Positions 43,291 to 55,520 of a DNA stretch of 64,000 bases are shown here, in pieces. How positions within the stretch are numbered: the stretch's first letter is position 1; each line of letters starts with the position of its first letter. Origin of the DNA: Diploptera punctata (lineage: Eukaryota > Arthropoda > Insecta > Blattodea > Blaberidae); the NCBI GenBank assembly GCA_030220185.1, contig JASPKZ010007795.1, forward strand, positions 894,501 through 958,500. Direction: 5' to 3'. A model generated the notes under the pieces. That model did no database searches and was not told the DNA's origin. It saw nothing but the letters and a program-made list of their open reading frames with translations. A program made the position numbers and the translations under genes.

Positions 43291-44019
43291 TAGGACTGGA
43301 AGTAAATATCAATAAAACTAAATGTATGGTCACACGTAGAAATACATTATATAATGGAAATGGACAGCTAATGACAAATGAGGGAAATTTTGAGGAAGTG
43401 GCTGAATTCAAATACTAGGAACAATAATCACAAATAGGAATGAGATGCAAAAAGAAATTAAACATAGGCTCAATTCTGGAAATGCGTGTTATTATGCATT
43501 GCAGAGACTCTTGATGTCCCAACTCCTTTCAAAAAACATTAAACTGAAAATATATAAAACTATTATTCTACCAGTTATACTATATGGGTGCGAAACATGG
43601 ACTCTTACTTTAAGGGAGGAAAGGAGATTACAAGTATTTGAGAATAAAGTACTTAGGAAAATTTTTGGACCAAAGAGAGATGAACAGACAGGTGACATAA
43701 CAATGAACTACATGGTCTTTATAGGAATCCAGATATAATAAGAACAGTTAAGTCTCTAGACTGCGTTGGGCAGGACATGTTGCACGTATGGGGAATGAAA
43801 GACTTGCATGGAAGCTTCTTGTAGGAAAGCCAGAGGGAAAACGCCCAGTTGGTAGACCGAGAATGAGATGGGAGAATAACATTAACTATGATTTGAGGGA
43901 AGTAGATTATACAGGGAATGATTGGAAAACATTAGCTCAGGATAGGGATGTATGGAGAGCGTATGTCCGCGCGGCCATGAACCTACGGGTTCGATAGTGC
44001 CAGTAAGTAAGTAAGTAAG
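43291..44019 (+). mobile_element. LINE-A 3' copy with 16-bp target duplication
   Basis: TATGGAAGCATATTAT at 43275-43290 and 44020-44035 flanks a 729-bp 5'-truncated copy: MQKEIKHRLNSGNACYYALQ, LKIYKTIILPVILYGCETWT, a small deletion at the EWRRLHNNEL region, then MGNERLAWKLLVGKPEGKRP and the (GTAA)n tail. The duplicated target word also occurs three times in a 16-bp tandem just left of the insertion. Confidence 0.97.
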
Positions 44020-44035
44020 TATGGAAGCATATTAT

Positions 44036-44284
44036 AGCCATATTAGTGTGCAGGCGGCAGGATTTGTGTTTAGGTAGATCCTTTTTTCTCATATCAATAT
44101 TTGCAGAGTATTCACGACTTGTCCCATTGTTGTTTTCAAACTTCGTAAATAGCGGCTGGCGGCTCAGTTTACATTTGTCAAAACAATACAAGCTTATTAC
44201 ATTACAGCAGCTCAGAAGATAATTTAAATTCATACATTATTTCGGTTTTTAATGTAATAATTATAAAATAATTATGAAACCATC
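44036..44284. other. No gene recognised
   Basis: Short unassigned interval. Confidence 0.5.
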
Positions 44285-44700
44285 CCTTGTACAAAAAACA
44301 CCAGATTACGTTTATATAACACTTTGGCTAGACCAGTGTTGACCTATGGTAGTGAAGCATGGACACTAAAAAAACAACATGAAAGCAGAATAACGGCTTG
44401 TGAAATGAGATTCATGCGCAGAACAGCGGGTTACACCAGATGGGATCGGAAAAGGAACACCGATATCTTAAAAGAATTGAAGACTACGCCAATTTTGGAA
44501 TATATTAAACAGTACCAACTAAATTGGAAACACCATCTTGAAAGAATGAGTTCAAATCGGATCCCCAAAGCTGTTTATAATTATATACCAAGAGGACGAA
44601 GATCACTGGGCCGTCCTGTGAAACGCTGGAGGGAAAATTTTCTATAGGATCGTAACAGGCCTTGGCCTAATACTTGGAAGGAAGAAGAAGAAGAATTATA
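44285..44700 (+). mobile_element. LINE-B C-terminal region, open
   Basis: A 107-codon frame to the natural stop: ARPVLTYGSEAWTLKKQHES, EMRFMRRTAGYTRWDRKRNT, YQLNWKHHLERMSSNRIPKA, RGRRSLGRPVKRWRENFL. A short UTR with CAGGCCTTGGCCTAATAC and a GAAGAAGAAG tail follow. The best C-terminal reference for LINE-B here. Confidence 0.85.
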
Positions 44701-44934
44701 AAAGGTAATGTGATCCCGCTACAGGCCATAGAAGACCTTGGGGGTAGAAGGAGGTTCCCACTTTTTCTAGATAAATCGGCATTTGATGTCAGCCGGATTG
44801 TTAGCCCTGCTTGAGGGCCGCCTTTTCTCCCATAACAAACGTATGCTACTCATTTGTTGTAGAGGCTGAGTCGATCCCAGGGCCATGGTGCCGCCAGAAC
44901 GTTTGGGTTAGTTTAAAAATCCTGAACTCACCTG
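44701..44934 (-). mobile_element. SINE-A, head missing
   Basis: Minus-strand tail and body (GTGATCCCGCTACAGGCC... GGGCCATGGTGCCGCCAGAA), ending before the tRNA-like head at AAAATCCTGA. Adjoins the LINE-B tail. Confidence 0.75.
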
Positions 44935-45939
44935 ATATGTTTACAAAATATAGGTATGAATTTCTCAGCGGTTTAGTTTTCCCCTGAATTCATTACCGAT
45001 TACAAAGCTCCCAAATTTAAATCCTGGAGCCGATTTACCTAGCAGATGCCCATGTCGTCAAGGGAAGTGTCTATATTGTACTTCATTACGAGGACCCATT
45101 TGATTTAACACTAATACCGTAAGGCAGTGAATGTCTGCAAGAAATAAATGACTGCATTTAACAAAAGAGTCACACTATTTGATACAACAACAAAAATTCT
45201 AGATGCGAAATGGTCTTGTAGGCCTATATAAAGATGTTATAATTTGAAGTAAGAGAACTATATTATGCTGCTTACATGTTTTGAGATACAAACCATATTA
45301 AATGCTTTGGGAAATTTTATAATTGTTCTTTTTTTTTTACGTAAAACACGTATTTTATGCTAATGTCAAGGAAACACTGATGATAATTGTAGATTTCCCC
45401 TAAAACTAATTGTAGTTTTATCTCAAAACATTGGAATTTTGGTCGTCTAGTTAATTTCCCAAGTCCTTGAATTCATGAATTGTTGTCGGCCTTGATGATC
45501 CCAGGTTAGCGAGTCCACCTCTGAACGTAATATTACCAAAAATGTTCAAGTGTATCGGTAAAATTTAAATAAAAAAAGGCAGTGCTAGGCCCAACTAGAA
45601 TTGTGAGCATAAAACTCTCTTCCTGGTCTTAATCCGCTGAAGTAAGGATTAGATAACTTACTCTGTTATTTAAGAGTTTGTTTCTGTCCTGGAATAAGGC
45701 CTAGTAACAGATACTCTCTTTGAAACTTAAAAAAAATGACGGTGTTTTAGTCCATTTGGAGGAGTCTGTCCCACAATCGGTAGTTATCGTTCAATCTTAA
45801 TCAATTTATAAAAAAAAGTGTTGTATTTACATCACTAACATCCGTTCCCGACAAAGGTGAGGAAAAGAAAATCCCGTTTTATATAGGCCTATAGGCTTAT
45901 GCGTGGCACCTTAGAGAACCCTCGGACACGAGATTTTTT
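44935..45939. other. No gene recognised
   Basis: About 1 kb of moderately AT-rich sequence without repeat partners or frames worth naming. Confidence 0.5.
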
Positions 45940-46305
45940 TATTCAATGCCTCCAGGTTGTCACTTCAAAATTCTGGTATTCTCTCCTGGCATGGCGTTAT
46001 TGTAAACCACTTCTGAGATTGGGGCGCCTGGGAGGCGTAGTTATGCTGCCCCGTTGATATGTGATAGGCGATGATGATAGTAATGATGTGCCAGGAGAGG
46101 CCTTATTCCTAAACTTAATGAATATGATAATGTTGGTCAGATTATGTTCGGAGACCATTTAGATCTTAAAGTTTTCTGACATTTGTCCAATAGGTGAGGA
46201 AAAGCCCCGAAAAAAACATCACCCAGGAAACTTGTCCCGACTGGGATTGAATCCGGGCCCGCTACGTGACAAGGCAGCACGCTACCTCGAGATCACAGCG
46301 GTGGC
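45940..46305 (-). mobile_element. Chimeric SINE: B head with C tail, second copy
   Basis: Minus strand: SINE-B head at right (complement of GACAAGGCAGCACGCTACCT) as far as GACATTTGTCC near 46180, then SINE-C-type sequence (CAGGAGAGGCC... GGGGCGCCTGGGAGGCG... CCAGGTTGTCACTTC) to 45940. Compared with 7297-7625 it has about 45 bp more in the middle. Both switch at the same part of B. Confidence 0.75.
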
Positions 46306-46471
46306 AAAGTTACTCACTCCATTATTTATTATAGATATGGCCGCTCCCCCTAGCTTGTGATTAACCACAGATAACCTTCTGAATTTGGAAAAGTTATTAT
46401 TTATGTCCGACGATTCTTAAAATTGTCACATATTTATGTATATTTCCTTCTTATAAAAATATATATGTATA

Positions 46472-46506
<35 letters not shown>

Positions 46507-47394
46507 ACACACACACAATCCACCTTGTCCAATATCGAACCAACTCACCTCAGATCCAGAAGACGTGCTAATAGAGTAAATAAGCTAAATTATGATTTAA
46601 ATCATGGGGTCAACCTTCCTGAGTTTTTAATTTTTTTTCCTCAGACTAGGTTTAATTATTAATACCAAGATTAATTTAATTAATAACCGTCTTTTCACAT
46701 CTCATTAAAATCAAATGCGAATTATTACAAGATCACACGAACAGTATTAACTAAATAAACATTATGTATACTGGTACACATCGACAGATCTTAGGCGTTG
46801 TTATTTAAGTGTCTTAAAATAATAATTAATAAAAATAACGATTTTGGCTACAAAAAATATACTATAATAGGCCTACATTCTATTGAATGAAACAGGGGTT
46901 TCTTCACGATTCTCAAAATTGAGTCAGAAGGATATCCTAGAATCATTTTTTGAAATAAATGATTCAAGAATGTTTACAGACATATGTCTCATTTTCCTTC
47001 CTCAAAAATCAAATGTTCGCCAAATAGGCCCACCCAAATCAGATTATCCTAACGGCGTTTAATTTATCGACAACAAAAATTCATAAAGGCGTTATAGGGG
47101 CTTTCCAAAACATGGAAAAGTAATTTTAATTTTATAAAATTTTAAAATATTTAAGCCTTAGTGCATTATGCTTTAATTAAACCCTACAAGGTCATATCCC
47201 TTTAAAATCTTCGTCAATTCGTCATCTCATGATTCCATTGGATAGAGATTTGTTCTTTTGATATATATGCTTGAATATTTCTACTATCTTTTGAACTTTT
47301 AAAATTTTCGAATATCAGTGTTTATCTTATTATCCGACCTATTTGAACCTAAAGGAGGACTCAAACATCTTTGTGCACCTTGTAAATTTGGTTT
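46306..47394. other. No gene recognised; (TA)n(CA)n at 46477-46516
   Basis: AT-rich interval with one dinucleotide tract. No coding frame above 79 codons and no repeat partner found. Confidence 0.5.
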
Positions 47395-47935
47395 TATGAG
47401 ATGGAACAGGTGAACCATCACAATTATCTAGGATGTGACATTTCATTTAATTATGATAATGATATAACTAATAAAATAGCAAAATTCCAGGGAATATGTG
47501 GTACGATAAAACGATCACTAAATAACAAAATAACAAGAGAGACCCAATTGAAATTTTATAAAACGTTGGCAGTACCGGTACTGCTCTATGGATCAGAAGC
47601 CTGGATACATAAAAAACAAGATCTAAGTAGGATAACGGCGGCAGAAATGAAATTTTAGAGATCTGATAAAGGGTGCACTAAGGAAGACAGAATCAAGAAC
47701 ACAGAAATAAGATAGGAACTTGAAATATTTGCAATAACTGATAAAATAGATACATATAGACAAAAATGGAGGCAACACATAGAATGAATGAAGATAGATA
47801 TCCAAAACAAATAACAAAATACAAACCTAAAGGCACCCGAGATGTGGGCAGACCTAGAAAGAGATGGGCTGAAGTCGGAACGGGTCAACAGACCTAATCC
47901 ATGAATGCAGATGATGATGATGAAGATGGATTCTA
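47395..47935 (+). mobile_element. LINE-B, decayed 3' part
   Basis: MEQVNHHNYLGCDISFNYDN, KIAKFQGICGTIKRSLNNKI, TQLKFYKTLAVPVLLYGSEA, ITAAEMKF then a stop; beyond it the C-terminus is frameshifted (KWRQHIE.MK... then GTRDVGRPRKRWAEVGTGQQ in another frame). It ends in a short GAT run near 47915. Confidence 0.8.
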
Positions 47936-48239
47936 CTAAAAATGCTCTTTTTTTGCATAAATAAAAAGATGAAAACATTAACTAATCTACAGTATTAAAG
48001 TAACATCAATACAAATGAAACTCTACAATATTAATGTAAAATATAGATTAATATTAATGTTTGGAAAAAATAAATAAATTTTGTTTGGGTAAAGATAGGC
48101 ACGAAAGAGCAATAAAGTATGTTATTAATGTCGGGATAACAAATAGGACTATTAAGGAAGGCAATTGTATTGTAAAACAATGTCACTTCACATCCAACGT
48201 TACTTAATATAGGTCTAATCTTTATTAAATCACCGTACT
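47936..48239. other. No gene recognised
   Basis: AT-rich interval. Confidence 0.5.
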
Positions 48240-48352
48240 TCTTCTTCTTCTTCTACACTTCACTGCCTGTTCCACCTCGCAGTTGTTCTGTCATCTTTTC
48301 ACGGGGCCTACATTGCTTGATCCTCTTGGCTTGTAGTTAAATGCTGCTTTTA

Positions 48353-48442
<90 letters not shown>

Positions 48443-48830
48443 GTAATCTTGTTACATTCATTTTTTTCTATAAGCCTAAACTATTTATCTCTATATTCTT
48501 TGTTTTTCATTTAGTGGATATATATATATATATATATATATATTTAAATCTGTTCTTATATATCCATTATTTATCCTATCCAATCTTGTAGCCTATAGCC
48601 TATTGTTCTTCTAAGGAAGTTCATTTCTACGCTTTGTATTCTACTTTGTAATTTGTTGGTCATTGCCCAAGTTTCGCTCCCATAAAGTAAAGCAGGAACT
48701 GCCAATGTTTTATAAAACTTCAATCCAATACATCTTCTTGTTTTGTTCTTTAATATTTATGTATAGTTTCGGACAACAAAACCGCCGTACTTTAAGGAAT
48801 GAATTTAATGTGCACTCACTGACAAATCAT
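48240..48830 (-). mobile_element. LINE-B, minus copy with expanded microsatellites
   Basis: The left end CTTCTTCTTCTTCTAC is the GAAGAAG tail. At right the minus strand reads LKFYKTLAVPALLYGSETWA, then EMNFLRRTIGYRLQD. Between them a (TAA)n array (48353-48442) and a (TA)n run (48518-48542) have replaced or expanded inside the C-terminal region. Confidence 0.7.
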
Positions 48831-49417
48831 TGTTCAAGTATTGAAGTTTATTGTCTAATGGGATGAAAATTCGTTTCTGCTTTATACATTTATAAATAAT
48901 ATAATAATTTCATTGATTGCTTATAATTATACACAAAATTTTAGTCTAATAAATGGACATTCTTGTTTTTATAAACCTGGAGTTATTATTATGAAGACAT
49001 ATGGGGTTTTATATCCCCCAAAAGAATAATACTCTTAATTCAATTTTAATATGTGGCTGTTTGAGAGTGTGGTTACAAGGAAGATGCTGTGCAAATAATG
49101 ATAACGTGAAATGTATGTTCTTCATATAATATAGGTACGCCTCTTCCCTAATGGCCGATACCTGACACCCGAGAGATGATACGCGTCTCGAGTTCAGGGG
49201 GCGGGATCAGACAGACATCACATGACTGGACCACTCCATGTCTTCATGCATCGCTTACCATATTACATGTCAGCATTAAAAATAATATTTATTTTACTAT
49301 AAGATTTGTTATAGTATTTAAAGAACCTTCTTCATACGTTTACCACCTTTAACTTGAGTTTTAAAAAATACATAAATGACTACGGACTTACAGACTATCA
49401 GTTTGTAACAATCATTC
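48831..49417. other. No gene recognised
   Basis: Includes a GC-richer patch at 49140-49230 with CTCGAGTTCAGGGGGCGGG; function unknown. Confidence 0.45.
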
Positions 49418-49605
49418 ACAAATTTCCCTTAATTAAAGTTCTCCATCGTTCTTTGTCCTCTGTGTCTTCATCCGTTACACCAAATTTTTTCATTGAATTC
49501 TGAATGTTATTCTTCCAGGTTGTTCTTGGTCTTCCTATTCTACTCCTTCTTTCAATTTTCCACGCATAGACGGCCTTTTTACATTTTCTTACACGCTTAA
49601 AGGTA
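49418..49605 (-). mobile_element. LINE-G C-terminal scrap
   Basis: The minus strand reads KRVRKCKKAVYAWKIERRSR, IGRPRTTWKNNIQNSMKKFG, DKERWRTLIKGNL and a stop: a clean LINE ORF2 C-terminus (GRPR..W...). No other copy of this family was seen. Confidence 0.65.
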
Positions 49606-50132
49606 AAACCATTATTCGACCAATGAAAATGCAGTCATACGTCAGGTTTGTTTACATTAGAACTGGAACTTAGCACGGAAGAGGTATAGTAATTGTTTTT
49701 GTAACAGAACTAAGGCCAGTTGTTATCAAATACGAGTTTATTCCAGTTAAGATATTTATATTAGTTTGAATGCGCTTTTATTATTTTTAGATATAAAAGT
49801 TTAGGGCTTTATAACTTACAGGATTCGCGTTTATTATTTGAAAATAAATTTTGTTATGATTTATTTACATGGGTCAGTTTACAATTTAAAATTGTTTTCG
49901 AAAGATCCGGATTCAATTCCTGTACCGAGGTTTCTTCCTTCATTTTTTAATAATCAAGGCAGATGTTAGGTTAGGATTCTATCACCCAAATGCATTTCGA
50001 CATAATTATTATTACATAATACCATTAAAATGAATTCAATGAACTGATATAGAAAACACATGATAAACATGACAAATTATATTATTTATTTAATTTACTG
50101 CTGATTTTGGTGTTTTCTTCCACTCAGCCAGA
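49606..50132. other. No gene recognised
   Basis: AT-rich interval up to the target duplication of the next LINE-A. Confidence 0.5.
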
Positions 50133-50145
50133 ACTAGGCATAATA

Positions 50146-51224
50146 CTTACTTACTCTTACTTACTTACTTACTCACTGGCACTATCGAACCCGTAGGCCG
50201 CGCGGACATAAGCTCTCCATACATCCCTATCTTGAGCTAATGCTTTCCAATCATTCCCTGTATAATGTATTTCCCTCAAATCATAGATAATGTTGTTCTC
50301 CCACCTCATTCTTGGTCTACCAACTGGGCGTTTTCCTTCTGGCTTTCCTACAAGAAGTTTCCATGCACGTCTTTCTTTCCCCATACGAGAAACATGTCCT
50401 GCCCATCGCAGTCTACGGGACTTAACTGTTCTTATTATATCTGGCTTCCTATAAAGACCATGTAGTTCATTGTTATGAAGTCTTCTCCATTCACCTGTCT
50501 GTTCATCTCTCTTTGGTCCAAAAATTTTCCTAAGAACTTTATTCTCAAAAACTCGTAATCTCGTTTCCTCCCTTAAAGTAAGAGTCCATGTTTCGCACCC
50601 ATAGCTATATTATAACTGGTAGAATAATAGTTTTATATATTTTCAGTTTAAAGTTTTTTGAAAGGAGTTGGGACATCAAAGTCTCTGCTATGCATAATAG
50701 CACACATTTCCAAAATTGAGCCTATGTTTAATTTCTTTGTGCATCTCATTCCTATTTGTGATTATTGTTCCTAGGTATTTGAATTCAGCAACTTCCTCAA
50801 CATTTCCCTCATTTGTCATTAGCCGTCCATTTCCATTATATACTGAATTTATACGTGTGACCATATATTTAGTTTTACTGATATTTACTTACATGGTATC
50901 TTTACCTTGTCGTGGTGGAGTGGCTTGCGTGCTTAAATGATCCTGAGAGCTATGCCGGCGGTAGCATTGCTGCCGATAGGGTTACCCATGCCGGACAGGT
51001 CGAAGGTGATAAGCCAGACGAAAAAAGTACCTTGGTCGAAAGAGTGACGATCTTTCACCGTAAAAATACAACCGTCAAGAAATGCGGACATGGGTTCATC
51101 TGGGGTAAAATTTTCCGGAGGTCAAATAGTCCCCCATTCGGTTCTCCGGGCGGGGACTACTTCAGGGAACCCATGCCAAAGGCTCAAACACAGGGACATG
51201 TTCCTAGGAACATGGAATGTTAGG
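50146..51224 (-). mobile_element. LINE-A with inverted 5' part (twin-primed)
   Basis: 50146-50891 is the LINE-A 3' part on the minus strand ((TTAC)n tail, GHVARMG region, KYLGTIIT region). 50892-51224 is the LINE-A 5' leader on the plus strand, ending at the endonuclease start (FLGTWNVR). ACTAGGCATAATA at 50133-50145 and 51225-51237 brackets the whole, so it arose as one insertion, as expected for twin priming with internal loss. This copy supplies the LINE-A 5' end used to recognise the miniature copies. Confidence 0.85.
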
Positions 51225-51544
51225 ACTAGGCATAATAATGTTACATTTTATCTTGGAATCTATAAGAATGCCTAAAAATGTAGACTACAAAAATTAAAAT
51301 TTACATAAAACTTAACTCTACAAAAAAATAATCTATTATGCCTATTAGTGAATAAATTTACAAAATGTTGATTAATCACATGACATACGAGTGCAATAAA
51401 ATTAACCCTTGATTTTAAACTAACTTACATTGAAATGTAAACACATGTCATTGTAATTTAATTCACGTCACTTGGAAAGTAATAGAAATTAATTAGATAA
51501 CATGGGAAAAGGTAACGTTGTATTTAATACCTACGTTGTGCAGG

Positions 51545-51960
51545 ATTTATTTACTTGTTAGTGCACAGTTGTAAGAGTATTAATAAATAATTTAGATCTG
51601 AATTCTGATAGCGCTTGGCTATATCTGATGGAACGTGGGAGGGAATTCCAGATTTAGCAACATAGACCATAAAATACAAAGTGTAGAAAACAGCGTTGTG
51701 TGAATGAATGGATAAAACCCAGCTTTGTTAAAATCGTGTGCCAGTTATTAAGAGTTTATTAAAGCGAGTGGATTTGGGAGTGGTAAAATTTTCGCTCTCT
51801 CACCGAAGCAATGATATATTTTCGAGAGAGGATGTTAGGTCTATATGGTCGAATCAACGCAGCTTAAGTCAAACAACTTATGACTCTGGAATGGTTCGTA
51901 ACTCGCCTGTCTGGATCTAGTTCATACACCTGGTTTCCAGTTCCCTAAGATCCATCTGAA
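51545..51960 (-). mobile_element. Jockey/CR1-like LINE C-terminus (LINE-C relative)
   Basis: The minus strand ends IWNSLPRSIRYSQALSEFRS, KLFINTLTTVH and a stop; the WNSLP......FR..L motif marks the end of CR1/Jockey ORF2. Upstream the frame is broken (RSKYIIASVRERKFYH-like and RFNKLLITGTRF in different frames). Confidence 0.65.
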
Positions 51961-53280
51961 TATTATACTCTCATCTACGCATTTTCTTTTCCAAAAATTT
52001 CCTAAACAAAATATTCAAATCGTTTTTAAGCGCATGATCCTATTTCTTCAAACTCATATATTTAATAATCCTGACTACGTATTTGAAAATGTTAAATAAC
52101 ATCGTTTACTGCTTATAAAAGTGGTGGTGTAAAATTCTCAAATATAGATACTTCTAAACAAAGCCGGCCGTTGGCGATTGTAGTGACACCTACCTGGTAG
52201 CGGACGAAACGAGAATTATAGATTTGTATATGTGAAAAAATTTGTTAATGTTTGTGCCAAGTCTAGAATTTATTGGAAAATCTTAAATAACATCGTATTT
52301 GAAAGAAAGAAAATTAAATATTTCTTGTGTATCTTCCTCCATTTCCCTTTCGCATCCCTTATGAAACCGAATACTTGCATTAGGATTCTATTCGAATACT
52401 TTTAGCTTGCTTTGTTTCTTTAGTATTAGCCTGAAAGTATTATTCTAAAAAGGGCAGAATATGATAAAAAAAAATGTCGCTAATTACAGCAGACTTGGAG
52501 CGTACAGTCCGGAAGACATGGAAGTGGAGATTGATACGCTAAATGAGTTTAACACGTTTCCTTCTCAAAACTTATTCACATTATATATATAGGGCTTTAG
52601 CTAATTTGCCTAGCTTGACTATGCAGTACTTCTTTCTTCACTCGCGGAATGATAGTTGAAACAAACGCCACCACAAACACGACTAAACTAGGTCTAATAT
52701 AGAAAGACATTCAAGTATTTGTGACGTAGTTTAAAATCACAGGCCGTAGTTTGGAATCACGCCGACTCTATTCCTGCGCTTGTAGATTGTTTACAGAGAT
52801 AACATTACCGTTTCATATATTTTAATATTAGGCTTTAATCAAAAGTCGAGAGTACAGAAGACCTTAGAATACAGTAGTTAATAACACGAATTTCTTGTTT
52901 TAACTTGGTAGCCTATTTAATTTCTTCGTGTATTCAGTGATATAAATATATGATCTCGTTCTGTCATAATTGTTATGTTTTGTCTGGGGGTAAGTTATAA
53001 GATGATATGGAATGGATTCAATCCTTGATTAGGAATTCATCTATTAAGATCCAATGAACCATGTTTCCTTGTTTTCAAAATTTAGCTTTTAAGGAAGTGC
53101 TAATTAAGTTATATGCTGGCAATTTTACTTTGGAAATATACCTAATTTTAATTAATACATTCTTAATAGGCCTAATTTATTGGGCTTCATCCAACCCTTA
53201 ATTAATGCCCGAAACCACCGTTATCATTCCATATTCCTATTTAATGTTAATATAGGGCTGTGAGTATCAAATATAAACAA
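51961..53280. other. No gene recognised
   Basis: About 1.3 kb of AT-rich sequence, with more balanced islands near 52160-52210 and 52700-52790. No open frame or repeat partner identified. Confidence 0.5.
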
Positions 53281-53289
53281 TTTTAGTAA

Positions 53290-54820
53290 TTGATAACTCA
53301 AATGGAAATGAATAAGAAAAATAAAAATGTCAATAAATATTACTATAGAATTATAAAATATCTTAAATCAAAATATCTTGCTTTTAACACAAAAATCAGA
53401 TTATATAAGACATTAATAAAGCCTGTGCTAATGTTTGGAAGTGAGACTTGGGTCTTGACTGAAAATACCATTGCTCAGCTCGGAATGTTTTAAAGAAAAA
53501 TTCTGAGGAGAATAGCTATATGGACCCATTCAGGAAAAAGGAGAATGCGAATACGATATTCAGTATTGAGGAATTATATCACTTGTATAAAGCACCAGAC
53601 ATTGTAGCATGGGTAGATTGATGGGCAGGACATGCCCAGAGAATGAATAACAGCACCAGACATTGTTGCATAGGTAGATTGATGGGCAGGACATGCCCAG
53701 AGAATGAATAACAGCACCAGACATTGTTGCATAGGTAGATTGATGGGCAGGACATGCCCAGAGAATGAATAACAGCACCAGACATTGTTGCATAGGTAGA
53801 TTGATGGGCAGGACATGCCCAGAGAATGAATAACAGCACCAGACATTGTTGCATAGGTAGATTGATGGGCAGGACATGCCCAGAGAATGAATAACAGCAC
53901 CAGACATTGTTGCATAGGTAGATTGATGGGCAGGACATGCCCAGAGAATGAATAACAGCACCAGACATTGTTGCATGGGTAGATTGATGGGCAGGACATG
54001 CCCAGAGAATGAATAACAGCACCAGACATTGTTGCATAGGTAGATTGATGGGCAGGACATGCCCAGAGAATGAATAACAGCACCAGACATTGTTGCATAG
54101 GTAGATTGATGGGCAGGACATGCCCAGAGAATGAATAACAGCACCAGACATTGTTGCATAGGTAGATTGATGGGCAGGACATGCCCAGAGAATGAATAAC
54201 AGTACCAGACATTGTTGCATAGGTAGATTGATGGGCAGGACATGCCCAGAGAATGAATAACAGCACCAGACATTGTTGCATAGGTAGATTGATGGGCAGG
54301 ACATGCCCAGAGAATGAATAACAGCACCAGACATTGTTGCATAGGTAGATTGATGGGCAGGACATGCCCAGAGAATGAATAACAGCACCAGACATTGTTG
54401 CATAGGTAGATTGATGGGCAGGACATGCCCAGAGAATGAATAACAGCACCAGACATTGTTGCATAGGTAGATTGATGGGCAGGACATGCCCAGAGAATGA
54501 ATAACAGCACCAGACATTGTTGCATAGGTAGATTGATGGGCAGGACATGCCCAGAGAATGAATAACAGCACCAGACATTGTTGCATAGGTAGATTGATGG
54601 GCAGGACATGCCCAGAGAATGAATAACAGTAAGACGATTAAAAAAAATAATGATGGACCATCCAGATGGAAGAAGAAATGTTGGAAGATCTAAAGCTAGA
54701 TGGATGGAGTTTTGAAAGATGTCCAGAGACTTAAAATTCGAAATTGGTGGCCCGGAACAGATAGGTCTGGAGGAGAGTTCTTGAGGATGCATTGACTCAA
54801 CTCGGGTTGTTACGCCAAAA

Positions 54821-54854
<34 letters not shown>

Positions 54855-54855
54855 C
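53290..54855 (+). mobile_element. LINE-E, C-terminal part expanded by a minisatellite
   Basis: KIRLYKTLIKPVLMFGSETW then RKILRRIAIWTHSGKR and LYKAPDIVAWVD.WAGHAQRM correspond to the usual LINE C-terminal order. The WAGHAQRM segment has been copied 17 times (53591-54627). The ORF end follows (KKIMMDHPDGRRNVGRSKAR, WMEF), then a UTR and (GAT)n tail at 54822-54853. Stops inside the unit show the element was already dead or died early. Confidence 0.85.
53591..54627 (+). repeat. 61-bp minisatellite, exactly 17 units
   Basis: Unit begins AGCACCAGACATTGTTGCAT and ends CCCAGAGAATGAATAAC; 17 x 61 = 1037 bp. Units are almost identical: GCATGGG for GCATAGG in units 1 and 7, a CAGTACC variant at 54202, and TTGTAGC in unit 1. 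Because 61 leaves remainder 1 on division by 3, each frame reads all three phases, and the minus strand has no stop in any. The three minus-strand frames of 334-410 codons are therefore artefacts. Confidence 0.98.
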
Positions 54856-55080
54856 TAACCAACTAACTAACTCACTGGCACTATCGACCCCGTAGGTTCA
54901 TGACCGCGCGGACATAAGCTCTACATACATCCCTATCCTGAGCTAATGTTTTCCAATCATTATTTGTATAATCTACTTCCCTCAAATCATAGTTAATAAT
55001 ATTCTCCCACCTCATTCTTAGCCTACCAACTAGGCGTTTTCCCTCTGGATTTCCTACTAGAAGCTTCCATGCTGGTCTTT
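54856..55080 (-). mobile_element. LINE-A 3' fragment inside a (GAT)n tract
   Basis: Minus-strand 3' end (AACTCACTGGCACTATCGAC) to the AWKLLVGNPEG region, flanked on both sides by GAT repeats (54822-54853 and 55081-55095). It inserted in the tail of LINE-E, so the target duplication is hidden in the repeat. Confidence 0.85.
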
Positions 55081-55159
55081 ATGATGATGATGATGATTCA
55101 GTTATCTGTTGTCTGAGTCCCTGAGTTCACTTTCTCATGTTCATCTACAACTGTAGAAA

Positions 55160-55520
55160 CCCATCTATAAAAAAAACTCCTGGCGCGACAGGCCTACAAG
55201 GCCCTTAGCCTACCAGCCGGCTGCTGGCCTCACATCCACATGTGTTAATCACAGAGGTAGATGATAATCAGCCAGTGTAGGGGTGACATGTGGTCAGCAT
55301 GTCGAGTCCCCCAGCCGTTATAGCTGGTTTTCTCAACCTGGAGCCGCTACTTATTGTAGCTACCCAAATGCATCACGATGCTGGGTGGGCACCGGTCCCA
55401 TACTGGCTGAAATACCATGAGAAAATGTCTTCCCCCATGGAGACTCGAACCAGCGCAAGTCCCGTAGCTCTGCGCCAAGGCCTCCTGCCTTAACCACTCG
55501 GCTACGGCGCGGGGCTAGAA
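55160..55520 (-). mobile_element. SINE-D, well preserved
   Basis: On the minus strand the head is CCGCGCCGTAGCCGAGTGGT, TAAGGCAGGAGGCC and GGTTCGAGTCTCCATGGGGG, with a long arm between A- and B-box regions typical of a class II (Leu/Ser) tRNA ancestor. The body runs to CCAGCAGCCGGCTGGTAGGC and CCTGTCGCGCCAGGAG. A relative lies at 39121-39425. Confidence 0.85.

Noticed and set aside
53560..54792. Open frames of 410, 335 and 334 codons on the minus strand
   Set aside because: All three frames are open only because a 61-bp unit lacking minus-strand stops is repeated 17 times; the translations are one phrase in three phases, and the plus strand shows the DNA is a LINE fragment.
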